Positions 36,976 through 46,535 of a DNA stretch of 64,000 nucleotides are shown here, in pieces. Numbering within the stretch: the first letter of the stretch is position 1; each line of letters begins with the position of its first letter. A program made the translations under genes and the position numbers. The notes beneath the pieces are model-generated. The model ran no database searches. It saw only the letters and a list, made by a program, of their open reading frames with translations, and had not been told where the DNA came from. Source of the stretch: Sporosarcina sp. NCCP-2222 (GTDB lineage: Bacteria; Bacillota; Bacilli; Bacillales_A; Planococcaceae); contig NZ_BQYK01000003.1 of NCBI RefSeq assembly GCF_023168145.1, forward strand, positions 151,999 to 215,998, read 5' to 3'.

Positions 36976-38658
36976 TCAAACATGGAAGAACGACTGCAAT
37001 TTTTCGGTCACTTCTTCCTTTTGCCATTCTACTGTTTCTCCTGTCTCCCGGAATTTGATTTCTATTATTCCGTCCGTTGCTCTTTTTCCAACGGTTAGAC
37101 GAATTGGCACACCGATCAGGTCGGCATCAGCAAATTTCACACCGGGCCGTTCTTGCCGATCATCATACAAAACTTCATATCGATAGGTTCTCAAGAGATA
37201 ATAAAGTTCTTCAGACAATTGATGCTGTGTCTCATCATCATCATTTACGGTGAGTAAGTGGATGTCAAATGGAGCAAGCTGTTTTGGCCATTTGATTCCA
37301 TTCTCATCATGGAATTGTTCGACGAGCGCAGCGAGCAAGCGCGATACACCAATGTGATAGGTGCCCAACAGATAAGGCTGATATTCACCTTCGCTGTTTT
37401 GAAACTCCGCTTTGGCCGGTTGGCTGATTGCTGTCCCCTTATTGGAGATACTGCCAATTTTTATTCCTTTGGCAAATCGGATGGTTCCTAATCCATCAGG
37501 AGAGGGATCGCCTTCTTGGACAAAACGCAAATCCAAGTACGAATCGACCGCAAAGTCCCTCTCCGGATTTGCATGCATGAAATGAAAGCCTGTCTCATTG
37601 GCTCCACAAACACCATTGACGACGGAGCCGACTGCCAGATCTGCGATAACTTTCACACCGACCGGCAATTTGATTGGACCAATTGATCCCGCTTCAGCCG
37701 AAAAGAGATGTTGAACTTCATCCGGCGTGGCCAGACTGACTCGCATGGCCTTCATATAATGTTTCAATTTCCGTTCGTTGATTTCATGATCTCCTCTACA
37801 TAGCACGGCTACCATTTCATCATCAATTGTATAAAGTAATGTTTTAATAATTTGGGATGGTAGAACTTGCAGGAAATCCGCCACTTCACTTACTGTATGC
37901 ACATTCGGCGTGGCGACTTTTTCCATCCCCATCATCCGAATCTCACCCGTCTGTTCTTCAGGCTTCGTTTCCGCCCAATCTAAACTGGCAGCATAAGAAG
38001 AGGAATCGCTGTAAGCAATAATATCGTCTCCTATAGAAGACATCGCAATGAATTCAAGAGATCTGCCCATATCCGCTTCCATCCCTATTTGAGCATTTAC
38101 TTCTCTGTAGTTCAATCCCAATCTAGTGAAAATGTTTGAGTATGCCTGATTAAATTGCTCCTGCATGTCATGAAGACTAGTATGTTCCGCATGAAAGGAG
38201 TAAGCGTCCAACGAGATAAATTCCCGGCTTTGCAGCAACCCGAATCTTGGGCGCTGAATATCGCGAAACTTCTTTTGAATTTGATAAAGTGTTACAGGAA
38301 GCTGCTTGTAGGAGGCTATATGATCCTGTATGAGAGCAGTCATTGAATTTGCGTCAGATGGACAAAGAGCGTACCCTCTCCCTTGGTGATCATGCAAAGT
38401 AAAAGCCTCATCACCAAAGGCTTCGCCAGGATGTTGCAGTATGGGCATAACCGCTTCTGCTGCTTCTATCTTTTCCATTTCTTCATGAATTACATTTTCG
38501 ATTTTGCGTAATACCTTTTGGGCTAAAGGCAGAAATGTAAAAACACCACTTGCATTCGTACGGATATAGCCTGCTTTTACTAACAGCTGATGTGAAGTGG
38601 CATCGATGTCAGCAGGTGTTTGCCTCATTGTCGGTATGAACGTTCGTGATTGTTTCAT
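36976..38658 (-). CDS. Prolyl-tRNA synthetase-like protein with a degenerate aminoacylation site
   Basis: 560-aa protein in the proS position between rseP and polC, with the full bacterial ProRS layout: class II catalytic domain, INS editing domain (about 220-390) and anticodon-binding domain (about 460-560). Against canonical ProRS, the WxxSGRW segment is missing (about 8 residues lost near 76-85). The TxE loop (THEE) reads S101-D102-A103-N104. Motif 2 FRDE...LLRGREF reads FRDI...LLQSREF (I134, Q143, S144). Motif 3 GIGVSR reads HIGVSR, keeping R440. The INS features K272 and GANETGFH remain. The start is the ATG at 38658 after AAGGTGGGG. Prolylation activity is doubtful; an editing or regulatory role is inference. 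Confidence 0.85.
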   Translation of the reverse strand: MKQSRTFIPTMRQTPADIDATSHQLLVKAGYIRTNASGVFTFLPLAQKVLRKIENVIHEEMEKIEAAEAVMPILQHPGEAFGDEAFTLHDHQGRGYALCPSDANSMTALIQDHIASYKQLPVTLYQIQKKFRDIQRPRFGLLQSREFISLDAYSFHAEHTSLHDMQEQFNQAYSNIFTRLGLNYREVNAQIGMEADMGRSLEFIAMSSIGDDIIAYSDSSSYAASLDWAETKPEEQTGEIRMMGMEKVATPNVHTVSEVADFLQVLPSQIIKTLLYTIDDEMVAVLCRGDHEINERKLKHYMKAMRVSLATPDEVQHLFSAEAGSIGPIKLPVGVKVIADLAVGSVVNGVCGANETGFHFMHANPERDFAVDSYLDLRFVQEGDPSPDGLGTIRFAKGIKIGSISNKGTAISQPAKAEFQNSEGEYQPYLLGTYHIGVSRLLAALVEQFHDENGIKWPKQLAPFDIHLLTVNDDDETQHQLSEELYYLLRTYRYEVLYDDRQERPGVKFADADLIGVPIRLTVGKRATDGIIEIKFRETGETVEWQKEEVTEKLQSFFHV

Positions 38659-38753
38659 TATACCCCACCTTTTCACCAATAACTTTGAGTTGTTTTGTTC
38701 CAATAAATCGCTTGTTTGGTCAATAAATGCAAGTTGCTCTTTAAGCGACTAAT

Positions 38754-38777
38754 GGAGTCCCGGAAATCCGAGACTCC
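38754..38777 (-). terminator. Hairpin after rseP (probable weak terminator)
   Basis: GGAGTC / GACTCC plus CGG / CCG stem with one mismatch, 14 nt after the rseP stop. The following ATTAGTCGC is a poor U-tract. Confidence 0.5.
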
Positions 38778-38790
38778 ACCACTTTCGATA

Positions 38791-40053
38791 TCAGTTGAAG
38801 AAAAATTTCTGGATATCGTTCCAAGTTACAACGAGCATGAGAACCATCAGAAGCATGATGCCGACAAAATGAACCATGCCTTCCTTCTGTTTATCAACTG
38901 GTTTGCCACGCAACCCTTCGAACAGGAAGAACAGCAGCCGCCCGCCGTCTAGAGCCGGCAAAGGAAGCAAGTTCATGATGCCGAGATTGATGCTCAAAAT
39001 TGCTGCAAAATTCATTAGGCTATAGATCCCGAATTGTGCAACAGTCTCGGTTGTTTTATAAATACCGACTGGTCCTGATAACGCATCGATACTAAATTTA
39101 CCCGTTACAAGCTGACCTAACAGTTCGAATATCCGCTTAATCCAGTAAAACGTCTGCTCTGCCCCGTATACAAAGGACTTGCCGACACTTTTTTCATAAA
39201 CAGGCTCCGTACTCACTCCGAGCTGGCCAAACTCCATCCCGGAATCTTCAATGACGGAAGGCGTAACACGCAAAGTCTCTTGCTGACCATTCCGCAGTAC
39301 AGTGAGCTCGAGCTCCTTGCCAGGATTCTTTTGAACAATATCGGTAAACGCTGTCCATTTCTCAATCTTTTTTCCATTAATGCCGATCACCAGGTCTCCG
39401 GCTTGCATTCCGCCACTTGCTGCTGCGGAATTCGGTACGACTTCATTGATGCGTGGTTCGTTTGTCGGAACCCCAATCAGCAAAGCGATCGCAATGAACA
39501 GGAAGAAAGAAAGGATAAAGTTGAACAAAGGACCTGCAAAAATAGTCATCGCCCGGCTGCCGAGCGGCTTCGATTCGAATTGCCGATCATATGGGGCAAT
39601 TAACGTTTCCTGCCCTTTCTCCAGTATGACAGCATTGCGGGCAATCGGGAATCGGACCAGTTCCTCAGAATCATTATATCCTTCAATATAAAGCTTCTTT
39701 GACAAGTCGGCTGATTCCGTTTCAAGGAACATAATATTCGGATCCGAAACATTCCGGTTCAAATAAATCTTCTCTACTTCATCTTTGTCATTTAGAAGCA
39801 GTCCGACACGGTAGCCCGGCTGGAGTTCAACAGTGTCAAAATCCTGGCCCGCCATCCGCACATAGCCGCCAAGCGGCAACAGACGGATCGTATATAATGT
39901 TTCACCTTTTTTTGAATAAAAGATTTTAGGACCAAAACCGATTGCAAATTCCCGGACCATGATGCCCGATTTTTTCGCAAATAAAAAGTGCCCCAATTCA
40001 TGAAAAAAGACGAGCGATCCAAAAATAACGATAAACGCAATAACGGTTTCCAT
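38791..40053 (-). CDS. rseP: Site-2 intramembrane zinc protease RseP/RasP
   Basis: 420-aa membrane metalloprotease. The zinc motif is H18-E-L-G-H22 in the first helix, a PDZ domain lies in the middle (GGMQAGDLVIGINGKKIEKW), and the third zinc ligand is in NLLPLPALDGGRLLFF near the C-terminus. About four membrane helices are seen. In B. subtilis RasP cuts anti-sigma factors such as RsiW, remnant signal peptides and FtsL. It follows dxr by 99 bp in the uppS-cdsA-dxr-rseP order. The start at 40053 follows AAGGTGG. Confidence 0.96.
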   Translation of the reverse strand: METVIAFIVIFGSLVFFHELGHFLFAKKSGIMVREFAIGFGPKIFYSKKGETLYTIRLLPLGGYVRMAGQDFDTVELQPGYRVGLLLNDKDEVEKIYLNRNVSDPNIMFLETESADLSKKLYIEGYNDSEELVRFPIARNAVILEKGQETLIAPYDRQFESKPLGSRAMTIFAGPLFNFILSFFLFIAIALLIGVPTNEPRINEVVPNSAAASGGMQAGDLVIGINGKKIEKWTAFTDIVQKNPGKELELTVLRNGQQETLRVTPSVIEDSGMEFGQLGVSTEPVYEKSVGKSFVYGAEQTFYWIKRIFELLGQLVTGKFSIDALSGPVGIYKTTETVAQFGIYSLMNFAAILSINLGIMNLLPLPALDGGRLLFFLFEGLRGKPVDKQKEGMVHFVGIMLLMVLMLVVTWNDIQKFFFN

Positions 40054-40152
40054 GTAAAACCACCTTACTGGCCTAACCGGCCTTGTAATCTGCGGGCAAA
40101 CTCTTCAAAGCTATGACAGCTCCCGCTTGTATTCCTACAGAAACGTAAAAGC

Positions 40153-41310
40153 TTACTGTAGTCTCGTAACTATATCATACACCATTTTTCGGGAGGCGGC
40201 ATCTGTCTGGAGTATCGTCTCTAAATCAGGATGAGAGATTTTCTGATGCTTCTCCATGACAGTTTCGACCAGCTCCTCGATTTGAAGGAAGGAGATCCGG
40301 CCTTCCATAAATAATTGGACCGCTACTTCGTTCGCCGCATTCATCGCAGCCGGCATAGTGCCGCCTTCTCTCCCTGCATCATATGCGAGGGACAGTGCTT
40401 TAAAACGTTCAAAATCCATTTTTTCAAAATGTAGAAGCCCAAATTCCTCAAGACGAAGCCGTTTTGCATTTTGCATCGGTATTCTGTCCGGATACGTCAT
40501 GGCATATTGAATTGGGACTCTCATATCAGGAGAGCCAAGCTGCGCCATAATGCTTGTATCCTCGAATTCGACCATCGAATGAATGATGCTCTCTTTATGA
40601 AGCAGGCAATCGATTTGATCGAACGGCATGTTAAACAGATGATGGGCCTCAATTACTTCCAGCCCCTTATTCATCATAGTGGCCGAATCGATCGTCAGCT
40701 TGTTCCCCATCGACCAGTTCGGGTGAGCCAGTGCCTGCTCCACCGTAACGCCCGCTAATTCGTCACGCGAGCGATCTCGGAAACTGCCTCCTGAAGCCGT
40801 TAGGATCAAACGAGTGATCCGCTTCGGATTTTCGCCGTTCAAGGATTGGAACAATGCGGAGTGCTCGCTGTCGACAGGCAAGATCGGAACATTGCGCTCC
40901 GCAGCCTCTCTCATGACGATTTCACCAGCCGCAACAAGTGTTTCCTTATTCGCAATGGCAATTGGAATATGAGATTGAATCGCTTTCAAAGTAGGCTCTA
41001 GCCCCACACTGCCGATGACAGCGTTGACTAATAAATCCGGGCCCGCTTCGCATGCAACGGCCATCAGCCCTTCTTTTCCGTGCATGACACGGATTTCCGG
41101 AAAATCACGCTGCAATGATTCGGCGTCTTCCGCCCGCAGGACGGACACAATTTCGGGCTGGTGGTTTCGTGCAATTTCCCTAACTTTCGTAATGTTTGTC
41201 CCAGCAGAAAATGAGACCAGCTGGAACTTGTCCCTATTTGATTCAATGATATCTAATGTTTGGACACCGATGGAACCCGTTGCCCCGAGTAAACTAATAC
41301 GTTTTACCAT
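40153..41310 (-). CDS. dxr: 1-deoxy-D-xylulose 5-phosphate reductoisomerase
   Basis: 385-aa enzyme of the MEP isoprenoid pathway. It has the NADPH loop [14 protein letters not shown], metal and substrate residues in [13 protein letters not shown], and the segment [20 protein letters not shown]. It supplies isoprenoid precursors for UppS encoded two genes upstream. The ATG at 41310 lies 22 bp after cdsA, with AAAGGATG upstream. Confidence 0.96.
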   Translation of the reverse strand: MVKRISLLGATGSIGVQTLDIIESNRDKFQLVSFSAGTNITKVREIARNHQPEIVSVLRAEDAESLQRDFPEIRVMHGKEGLMAVACEAGPDLLVNAVIGSVGLEPTLKAIQSHIPIAIANKETLVAAGEIVMREAAERNVPILPVDSEHSALFQSLNGENPKRITRLILTASGGSFRDRSRDELAGVTVEQALAHPNWSMGNKLTIDSATMMNKGLEVIEAHHLFNMPFDQIDCLLHKESIIHSMVEFEDTSIMAQLGSPDMRVPIQYAMTYPDRIPMQNAKRLRLEEFGLLHFEKMDFERFKALSLAYDAGREGGTMPAAMNAANEVAVQLFMEGRISFLQIEELVETVMEKHQKISHPDLETILQTDAASRKMVYDIVTRLQ

Positions 41311-41332
41311 GTCACTAATGTCATCCTTTCAG

Positions 41333-42127
41333 TTAACCGACTAGATGTAGGAAATGCAGGAGCGGCAACACGAACAGGAGACTGTCAAACCGGTCCAAAA
41401 TCCCCCCATGTCCCGGGAGAATTTTTCCTGAGTCTTTTACTTGATAATGCCGCTTCAATGCGGATTCAACTAAATCCCCCAACTGCCCTACGATAGACGC
41501 CACAAGGGTGATGAGGATCAGAGATATATAAGACGGAGCTATTGGATATATCGCTTGTAATATGCAGGCGAAAACGATGGCGCAGATGATTCCGCCAATA
41601 AAACCTTCGACGGTTTTATTCGGGGAAATTTTTGGCCATAATTTCCGCTTGCCTATTTTTCTGCCGATAAAATAAGCCCCCGAATCAGTGGACCAGATGA
41701 CGAGCAATGCATACATGACATACTCCAGTCCAAAAAAGCTGGTTTCAATCAGATAATAAAAGCCAATTCCAACGTACAACGCACCGAGTACGGAAAAAGA
41801 GGCATCGTCAAAAGTATAACGATTTTTAGCAATGACTGTGTAAATCAACAATAGCAGAACGAGAGCAAAGGTCATTTCCGTTTTTGTCAAACCTACTGCG
41901 TGTTCCACGTCCGCGGCCCACTCCGACGGTATAATCAATATGGCCATCGCAAGCCATGTTATCAGGCCTTCGACCGAAAATACGTTCATCTCTTTCATTT
42001 TAAATAGCTCATATAGCCCTACAGACGCAATCACATAAATTGCGATGGTAAATGGGAATCCCCCAATTAGCACGAGAGGAACGAATAGGGCTAACGCAAC
42101 GATGGCTGTTACTATTCTCTGTTTCAC
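41333..42127 (-). CDS. cdsA: Phosphatidate cytidylyltransferase
   Basis: 264-aa polytopic membrane enzyme that makes CDP-diacylglycerol, the substrate of PgsA. About seven to eight hydrophobic helices are present, and the C-terminal family signature reads ALKRHYQVKDSGKILPGHGG then ILDRFDS. I use the GTG at 42127 (MKQRIVTAIVALALF), which overlaps the uppS stop as GTGA; the longer reading lies inside uppS. Confidence 0.95.
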   Translation of the reverse strand: MKQRIVTAIVALALFVPLVLIGGFPFTIAIYVIASVGLYELFKMKEMNVFSVEGLITWLAMAILIIPSEWAADVEHAVGLTKTEMTFALVLLLLIYTVIAKNRYTFDDASFSVLGALYVGIGFYYLIETSFFGLEYVMYALLVIWSTDSGAYFIGRKIGKRKLWPKISPNKTVEGFIGGIICAIVFACILQAIYPIAPSYISLILITLVASIVGQLGDLVESALKRHYQVKDSGKILPGHGGILDRFDSLLFVLPLLHFLHLVG

Positions 42128-42918
42128 TTTTCCCGTTCTCCTTCCACACTTCCAAAACGGCGGTTTCTCATTTGAAATTCTTCGATGGAGTGCAGCATGC
42201 ATGATTCATCGAAATCCGGCCAAAGCACATCGGTGAAGGAGAATTCAGCATAAGCCAGCTGCCAAAGCATGAAGTTGGATAATCGCACTTCGCCACTCGT
42301 CCGGATTAGCAGATCTGGCTCCGGCAAATGTGCCGTCATTAAATGGGAGTTGATCATCGAATCATTGATGTCATCAATTCCTACCTTATCATTCTTAATT
42401 AAATCGGCAATTTCCTTCACCGCGTTGACGAGTTCCAATCTACTGCCATAATTCATTGCAAAATTAAGTATAAGACCTGTATTATTCGAGGTTTTTTCGA
42501 CAGCTGTCATAATCGCTTTCTTCGTATGATCCGGCAGAGCATCAAAGTTGCCGATCATCTCCACTTTCACATTTTGTTCGATTAGCTCAGGTAAATATGT
42601 ACTCAAAAATTCGCCTGGCAGCTTCATCAAAAAATCGATTTCCATCTTGGGACGTTTCCAATTTTCTGTTGAAAATGCATAAAGGGTCAGTACTTTTATT
42701 CCGATTTCGTTTGCAATACGGGTGATCTTCCGGACTGTCTTCATTCCTTCATGATGGCCCGCAATACGCGGTAGATTTCGTTGCTTTGCCCATCTCCCGT
42801 TGCCGTCCATGATGATTGCGACATGCGCAGGTATCTGCCTGCTTCTTATGGCTTGCAATCGATCTGTAAGCGAAGCATCCATCTCAACCGTTTTCTTTCG
42901 CAATAATTTATCAAGCAT
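42124..42918 (-). CDS. uppS: Undecaprenyl pyrophosphate synthase (cis-isoprenyl transferase)
   Basis: 264-aa enzyme that makes the C55 lipid carrier for peptidoglycan and teichoic acids. Motifs are HVAIIMDGNGRWAKQR with the catalytic aspartate, TLYAFSTENWKRP, and RTSGEVRLSNFMLWQLAYAEF. The ATG at 42918 (MLDKLLRKK) follows GGAGG. It is preceded by a 376-bp gap with a promoter candidate at 42958-42986. Confidence 0.96.
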   Translation of the reverse strand: MLDKLLRKKTVEMDASLTDRLQAIRSRQIPAHVAIIMDGNGRWAKQRNLPRIAGHHEGMKTVRKITRIANEIGIKVLTLYAFSTENWKRPKMEIDFLMKLPGEFLSTYLPELIEQNVKVEMIGNFDALPDHTKKAIMTAVEKTSNNTGLILNFAMNYGSRLELVNAVKEIADLIKNDKVGIDDINDSMINSHLMTAHLPEPDLLIRTSGEVRLSNFMLWQLAYAEFSFTDVLWPDFDESCMLHSIEEFQMRNRRFGSVEGEREK

Positions 42919-42957
42919 CTCGTTTCCTCCACTCGGCAACTTTTTGAGCAAGTACAC

Positions 42958-42986
42958 ATTCTATCGTATCAAACTGGATAGGAAAA
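42958..42986 (-). promoter_or_regulatory. Candidate promoter for uppS-cdsA-dxr-rseP
   Basis: Minus strand TTTTCC (42981-42986), 17 bp, TAGAAT (42958-42963), about 40 bp upstream of uppS. Good -10, weak -35. Confidence 0.35.
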
Positions 42987-43247
42987 TTCATTTATTAAAA
43001 CTGATTGTGCCACCGTTTTTGATCACAATATACTTCTGCCGCATCCTCACAGCAGAGATGCAGCCATTTTTAGACGCAATAATCCATTTTTAAATATGTA
43101 TTTCAAGTTCTAGCTCTCTGATCGGTACTCTTATCGTATGCGCAAAATCATAATAATAGGAGCAGTGAATATGCAACTTCTAAGGCAGTTTTGCTTTCTT
43201 ATTCCGTCTCCACTCTGCATGGTCCACGGGAGTATAAACATGTGAAA
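42987..43247. other. Noncoding part of the frr-uppS gap
   Basis: The frr-uppS spacer is 376 bp. Apart from the frr terminator and the uppS promoter candidate I see no conserved gene. It contains a minus-strand CATACGATA (43132-43140) resembling sigma-E or sigma-K -10 elements. On the plus strand, a 24-codon ORF (43171-43245, MQLLRQFCFLIP...) has AGGAG 8 nt before its ATG. Neither is supported beyond motif resemblance. Confidence 0.4.
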
Positions 43248-43273
43248 GGGACGTCCTGAAAGTAGGACGTCCC
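43248..43273 (-). terminator. Hairpin terminator after frr
   Basis: Perfect 10-bp GGGACGTCCT / AGGACGTCCC stem with a 6-nt loop, 22 nt beyond the frr stop. The U-tract (TTTCACATG) is short. Confidence 0.75.
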
Positions 43274-43294
43274 GGAATATAGAAAGTTCTTCTA

Positions 43295-43852
43295 TCAGAT
43301 TTCCATAATTTCATTTTCTTTATCTTTTGCAATGCTGTCGATCTTTTCGATAAATGAATCAGTCAATTTTTGGATTTCATCACTTTCACGGCGAAGTTCG
43401 TCTTCAGTGATATCACCGGCTTTTTCAAGTTTCTTCAATTCGTCGTTACCATCACGGCGAATATTTCGGATTGCGACTTTGGAATCTTCTCCTTCTTTTT
43501 TAACCAATTTCACTAGTTCTTTACGTCGCTCTTCTGTTAAAGCAGGGACAGCAAGACGAATGATCGATCCGTCGTTTGATGGTGTAATTCCAATATCCGA
43601 CTTCATGATCGCTTTCTCGATGTCGCCAAGGATTGACTTGTCATACGGCTGAATGACGAGCAATCTAGGTTCCGGCGTCGAAATTCCCGCCATTTGGTTC
43701 AACGGTGTTGGGGCTCCATAGTAATCGACTGTAATTCTGTCTAACAAAGATGCGTTCGCACGTCCTGCACGAATGGATGCCAGCTCTCTAGTCAGAGCGG
43801 CGATCGCCTTATCCATGCGGTCCTTCGTTTGATCCAAAACTGCTTTAGACAT
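43295..43852 (-). CDS. frr: Ribosome recycling factor
   Basis: 185-aa factor that splits post-termination ribosomes with EF-G. Motifs include [45 protein letters not shown] and the C-terminal [13 protein letters not shown]. Length is exactly typical. Its start shares one nucleotide with the pyrH stop (TAATG), so the two are translationally coupled. Confidence 0.98.
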   Translation of the reverse strand: MSKAVLDQTKDRMDKAIAALTRELASIRAGRANASLLDRITVDYYGAPTPLNQMAGISTPEPRLLVIQPYDKSILGDIEKAIMKSDIGITPSNDGSIIRLAVPALTEERRKELVKLVKKEGEDSKVAIRNIRRDGNDELKKLEKAGDITEDELRRESDEIQKLTDSFIEKIDSIAKDKENEIMEI

Positions 43853-44577
43853 TACCCTTTCCTCCTGACAACCGTACCAATCGGTTCACCCAGTACGGCT
43901 TTTTTAATATTTCCATTATCCATAATCGAGAATACTACGAGAGGGATATCATTGTCCATACATAGGGTCGACGCAGTGGAATCCATGACTTCCAGTCCTT
44001 GGCTAATCACTTCCAAGTAGGAGAGTTCGGTATACTTAACAGCTGTCTCATCTTTCATCGGGTCAGCTGAATAGACACCATCCACATTATTTTTCGCCAT
44101 TAAAATGACGTCTGCCTCTATTTCGGCCGCACGCAATGCAGCGGTCGTGTCCGTAGAAAAATACGGGTTCCCCGTACCTGCCGCAAAAATGACGACACGC
44201 TTTTTCTCCAGATGTCGGATCGCCTTGCGCCGGATATATGGTTCAGCTACCTGTCTCATATCGATTGAAGAAGAAACACGTGTTTCAACTCCCAACTTTT
44301 CCAACGAGTCTTGAAGCGCCAATGAATTCATGACTGTCGCGAGCATACCCATATAATCAGCAGTGGTCCGATCCATTCCCATTTCGCTACCGACCTTGCC
44401 TCGCCAATAATTGCCGCCGCCAACAACAACTGCAACTTCAACACCTAGATCGACGACTTCTTTCACTTGTGATGCAACAGATTTCACGATTTCTGGGGAA
44501 AGACCGTAGCCTTTATCTCCCGCGAGTGCCTCTCCGCTAAGTTTCAAGACAATCCGTTTATATTTTGGGACGTTCAT
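43852..44577 (-). CDS. pyrH: UMP kinase
   Basis: 241-aa amino-acid-kinase-fold enzyme phosphorylating UMP. Motifs are [43 protein letters not shown] and [15 protein letters not shown]. The ATG at 44577 has GGAGGG upstream. A strong terminator lies only about 30 bp upstream of the start, after tsf, with no visible promoter in between. Confidence 0.97.
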   Translation of the reverse strand: MNVPKYKRIVLKLSGEALAGDKGYGLSPEIVKSVASQVKEVVDLGVEVAVVVGGGNYWRGKVGSEMGMDRTTADYMGMLATVMNSLALQDSLEKLGVETRVSSSIDMRQVAEPYIRRKAIRHLEKKRVVIFAAGTGNPYFSTDTTAALRAAEIEADVILMAKNNVDGVYSADPMKDETAVKYTELSYLEVISQGLEVMDSTASTLCMDNDIPLVVFSIMDNGNIKKAVLGEPIGTVVRRKG

Positions 44578-44606
44578 ATGTACCCTCCATCTACTCAGTT
44601 TTCTCG

Positions 44607-44637
44607 AAAAATAGGGAACACATCGAAGTGTTCCCTA
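44607..44637 (-). terminator. Intrinsic terminator between tsf and pyrH
   Basis: TAGGGAACAC / GTGTTCCCTA perfect 10-bp stem with a 6-nt loop, followed on the minus strand by TTTTTCG. The pyrH ribosome-binding site follows directly. Confidence 0.85.
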
Positions 44638-44678
44638 CTCCATATAGTATATTGCGTTTCAAAGGATTTTTAGACAGC

Positions 44679-45563
44679 TTAGTTGCCTTTTACTTGGCTC
44701 ATTACTTCATCTGCAAAGTTATCTTCGCGTTTTTCGATTCCTTCACCAACTGCGTAGCGGATGAATTCTTTCAATGTGCCGCCAGTTGATTTTACGAAAT
44801 CGCCAACTTTTTGGTCTGAGTTTTTAACAAACGCTTGGTCAAGGACACAGATTTCTTCGAAATACTTGCCAAGACGGCCTTCTACCATTTTCGCAACGAT
44901 GTTTTCAGGCTTGCCTTCGTTCAAAGCTTGTTCTGTCAAGATTTTGCGTTCATGCTCAACTTCTTCTTCAGAAACTTGGTCGCGGGAAATGTATTTAGGG
45001 TTCAATGCAGCGATATGCATAGCAACGTCTTTTGCCGCTTCTGCATCTGTAGTTCCTTCAAGAACTGTAAGAACTGCAATCCGTCCGCCCATGTGAAGGT
45101 ATGGACCGAAAGCATCGCTGTCTGTTTTAGTGCGCACTTCAAAACGGCGAAGTGTGATTTTTTCTCCGATTTTTGCAACCGCATTAGAAATGTGGTCTGC
45201 TACAGATGAGCCATTGGACATTTTTGATTCGATTGCTTCTTCAATGGATGCAGGTTTTGCAGCCAATAGGTGCTCAGCAAGTTCTTTAACAAGTGTTTGG
45301 AAAGCTTCGTTTTTCGCAACGAAGTCAGTTTCTGCATTCACTTCAAGAATGACAGCGTCGTTACCGTCTACTAGGATATATGTTGTACCTTCAGCAGCGA
45401 TACGGTCTGCTTTCTTAGCAGCGCTAGAAAGACCTTTTTCACGAAGGAAGTCTACTGCCGCATCCATGTCACCATTCACTTCAGTAAGTGCTTTTTTGCA
45501 GTCCATCATACCTGCGCCTGTTTTTTCACGCAATTCTTTTACCATTTGAGCTGTAATTGCCAT
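44679..45563 (-). CDS. tsf: Elongation factor Ts
   Basis: 294-aa nucleotide-exchange factor for EF-Tu. It has an N-terminal UBA domain ([24 protein letters not shown]), the [10 protein letters not shown] signature and a coiled dimerization region. Length is normal. The start at 45563 follows AGGAGG. It lies 94 bp after rpsB, with a terminator between them, so tsf levels depend on partial read-through. Confidence 0.98.
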   Translation of the reverse strand: MAITAQMVKELREKTGAGMMDCKKALTEVNGDMDAAVDFLREKGLSSAAKKADRIAAEGTTYILVDGNDAVILEVNAETDFVAKNEAFQTLVKELAEHLLAAKPASIEEAIESKMSNGSSVADHISNAVAKIGEKITLRRFEVRTKTDSDAFGPYLHMGGRIAVLTVLEGTTDAEAAKDVAMHIAALNPKYISRDQVSEEEVEHERKILTEQALNEGKPENIVAKMVEGRLGKYFEEICVLDQAFVKNSDQKVGDFVKSTGGTLKEFIRYAVGEGIEKREDNFADEVMSQVKGN

Positions 45564-45606
45564 TTTCCATTCCTCCTGATAGTAAGATTATTTTGCAGTT
45601 GCTCTT

Positions 45607-45643
45607 TAAAAAAGACGATAAGTGGATTGGCCGCTTATCGTCT
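45607..45643 (-). terminator. Intrinsic terminator between rpsB and tsf
   Basis: AGACGATAAG / CTTATCGTCT stem with an 11-nt loop, followed on the minus strand by TTTTTTAAAG. An attenuator of this type between rpsB and tsf is common. Confidence 0.85.
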
Positions 45644-45657
45644 CTTCATTTGAACTA

Positions 45658-46392
45658 TTACTCTGCAGCTACTGTTTCTGCTTCTTCTTCTGCCGTTACT
45701 TCTTCGTCTGCGCCTTGTCTTGATTCGATCAACGCGTCAGCCATTTTGCTTGTAAGAAGACGAACTGCACGGATTGCATCGTCGTTTGCAGGGATGACAT
45801 AATCGATTTCATCAGGATCGCAGTTTGTATCGACAATACCAACTAGCGGAATGTTCAATTTGATCGCTTCAGCAACCGCGATGCGCTCTTTGCGTGGGTC
45901 TACAACAAAGATGACATCCGGTAAAGATTTCATGTCACGGATACCGCCAAGGAATTTAACAAGGCGTTCGTGTTCTTTTCTAAGTTGAGAAACTTCTTTT
46001 TTAGGAAGTACTGCGAATGTGCCGTCTTCTTCCATAGCTTCGATTTTCTTCATGCGAGCAACCCGCTTTTGGATTGTGCCGAAGTTTGTAAGTGTACCAC
46101 CAAGCCAGCGTTGGTTGATGTAGTACATGCCAGCGCGTTCTGCTTCTTCTTTAATCGCTTCTTGCGCTTGTTTTTTCGTACCGACGAATAGGACTTTCCC
46201 TCCGTCAGCACCAACTTGACGCATAAAGTCATATGCTTCCTCAAGTTTCTTTACAGTTTTTTGCAAGTCGATGATATAAATACCGTTACGCTCTTGGAAA
46301 ATGAATTTCTTCATTTTTGGGTTCCAACGGCGTGTTTGGTGTCCGAAATGTACACCTGCTTCAAGCAATTGCTTCATTGAAATAACAGACAT
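45658..46392 (-). CDS. rpsB: 30S ribosomal protein S2
   Basis: 244-aa ribosomal protein ([50 protein letters not shown]). The C-terminus has an acidic tail ([15 protein letters not shown]). The ATG at 46392 follows AGGAGG. A strong promoter and a structured leader of about 100 nt lie upstream, separating it from the flagellar operon. Confidence 0.98.
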   Translation of the reverse strand: MSVISMKQLLEAGVHFGHQTRRWNPKMKKFIFQERNGIYIIDLQKTVKKLEEAYDFMRQVGADGGKVLFVGTKKQAQEAIKEEAERAGMYYINQRWLGGTLTNFGTIQKRVARMKKIEAMEEDGTFAVLPKKEVSQLRKEHERLVKFLGGIRDMKSLPDVIFVVDPRKERIAVAEAIKLNIPLVGIVDTNCDPDEIDYVIPANDDAIRAVRLLTSKMADALIESRQGADEEVTAEEEAETVAAE

Positions 46393-46493
46393 TTGTTCTT
46401 CCTCCTATTTGGTTAGTTTCCTCCGCATGTTTCATCCAGCGAAGCTACCTTCCGGCACCCTCTTCGCCATCCACATACGTGTGTAGTAACACC
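46393..46493 (-). promoter_or_regulatory. rpsB 5' leader with stable hairpin
   Basis: The leader can fold into a GGCGAAG / CTTCGC(T) stem with GTGCCGGAAGGTAG in its loop, followed by GCGGAGGAAACTAACC before the ribosome-binding site. S2 leaders are sites of autoregulation in many bacteria; whether this one binds S2 is inference. Confidence 0.4.
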
Positions 46494-46500
46494 ATTTGAT

Positions 46501-46529
46501 AATATACCATAAGCTTTTGTCGAATGCAA
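46501..46529 (-). promoter_or_regulatory. Sigma-A promoter of rpsB-tsf
   Basis: Minus strand TTGCAT (46524-46529), 17 bp, TATATT (46501-46506), about 110 bp upstream of rpsB. Same -35 hexamer as the rpsO promoter. Confidence 0.65.
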
Positions 46530-46535
46530 CTCGGT

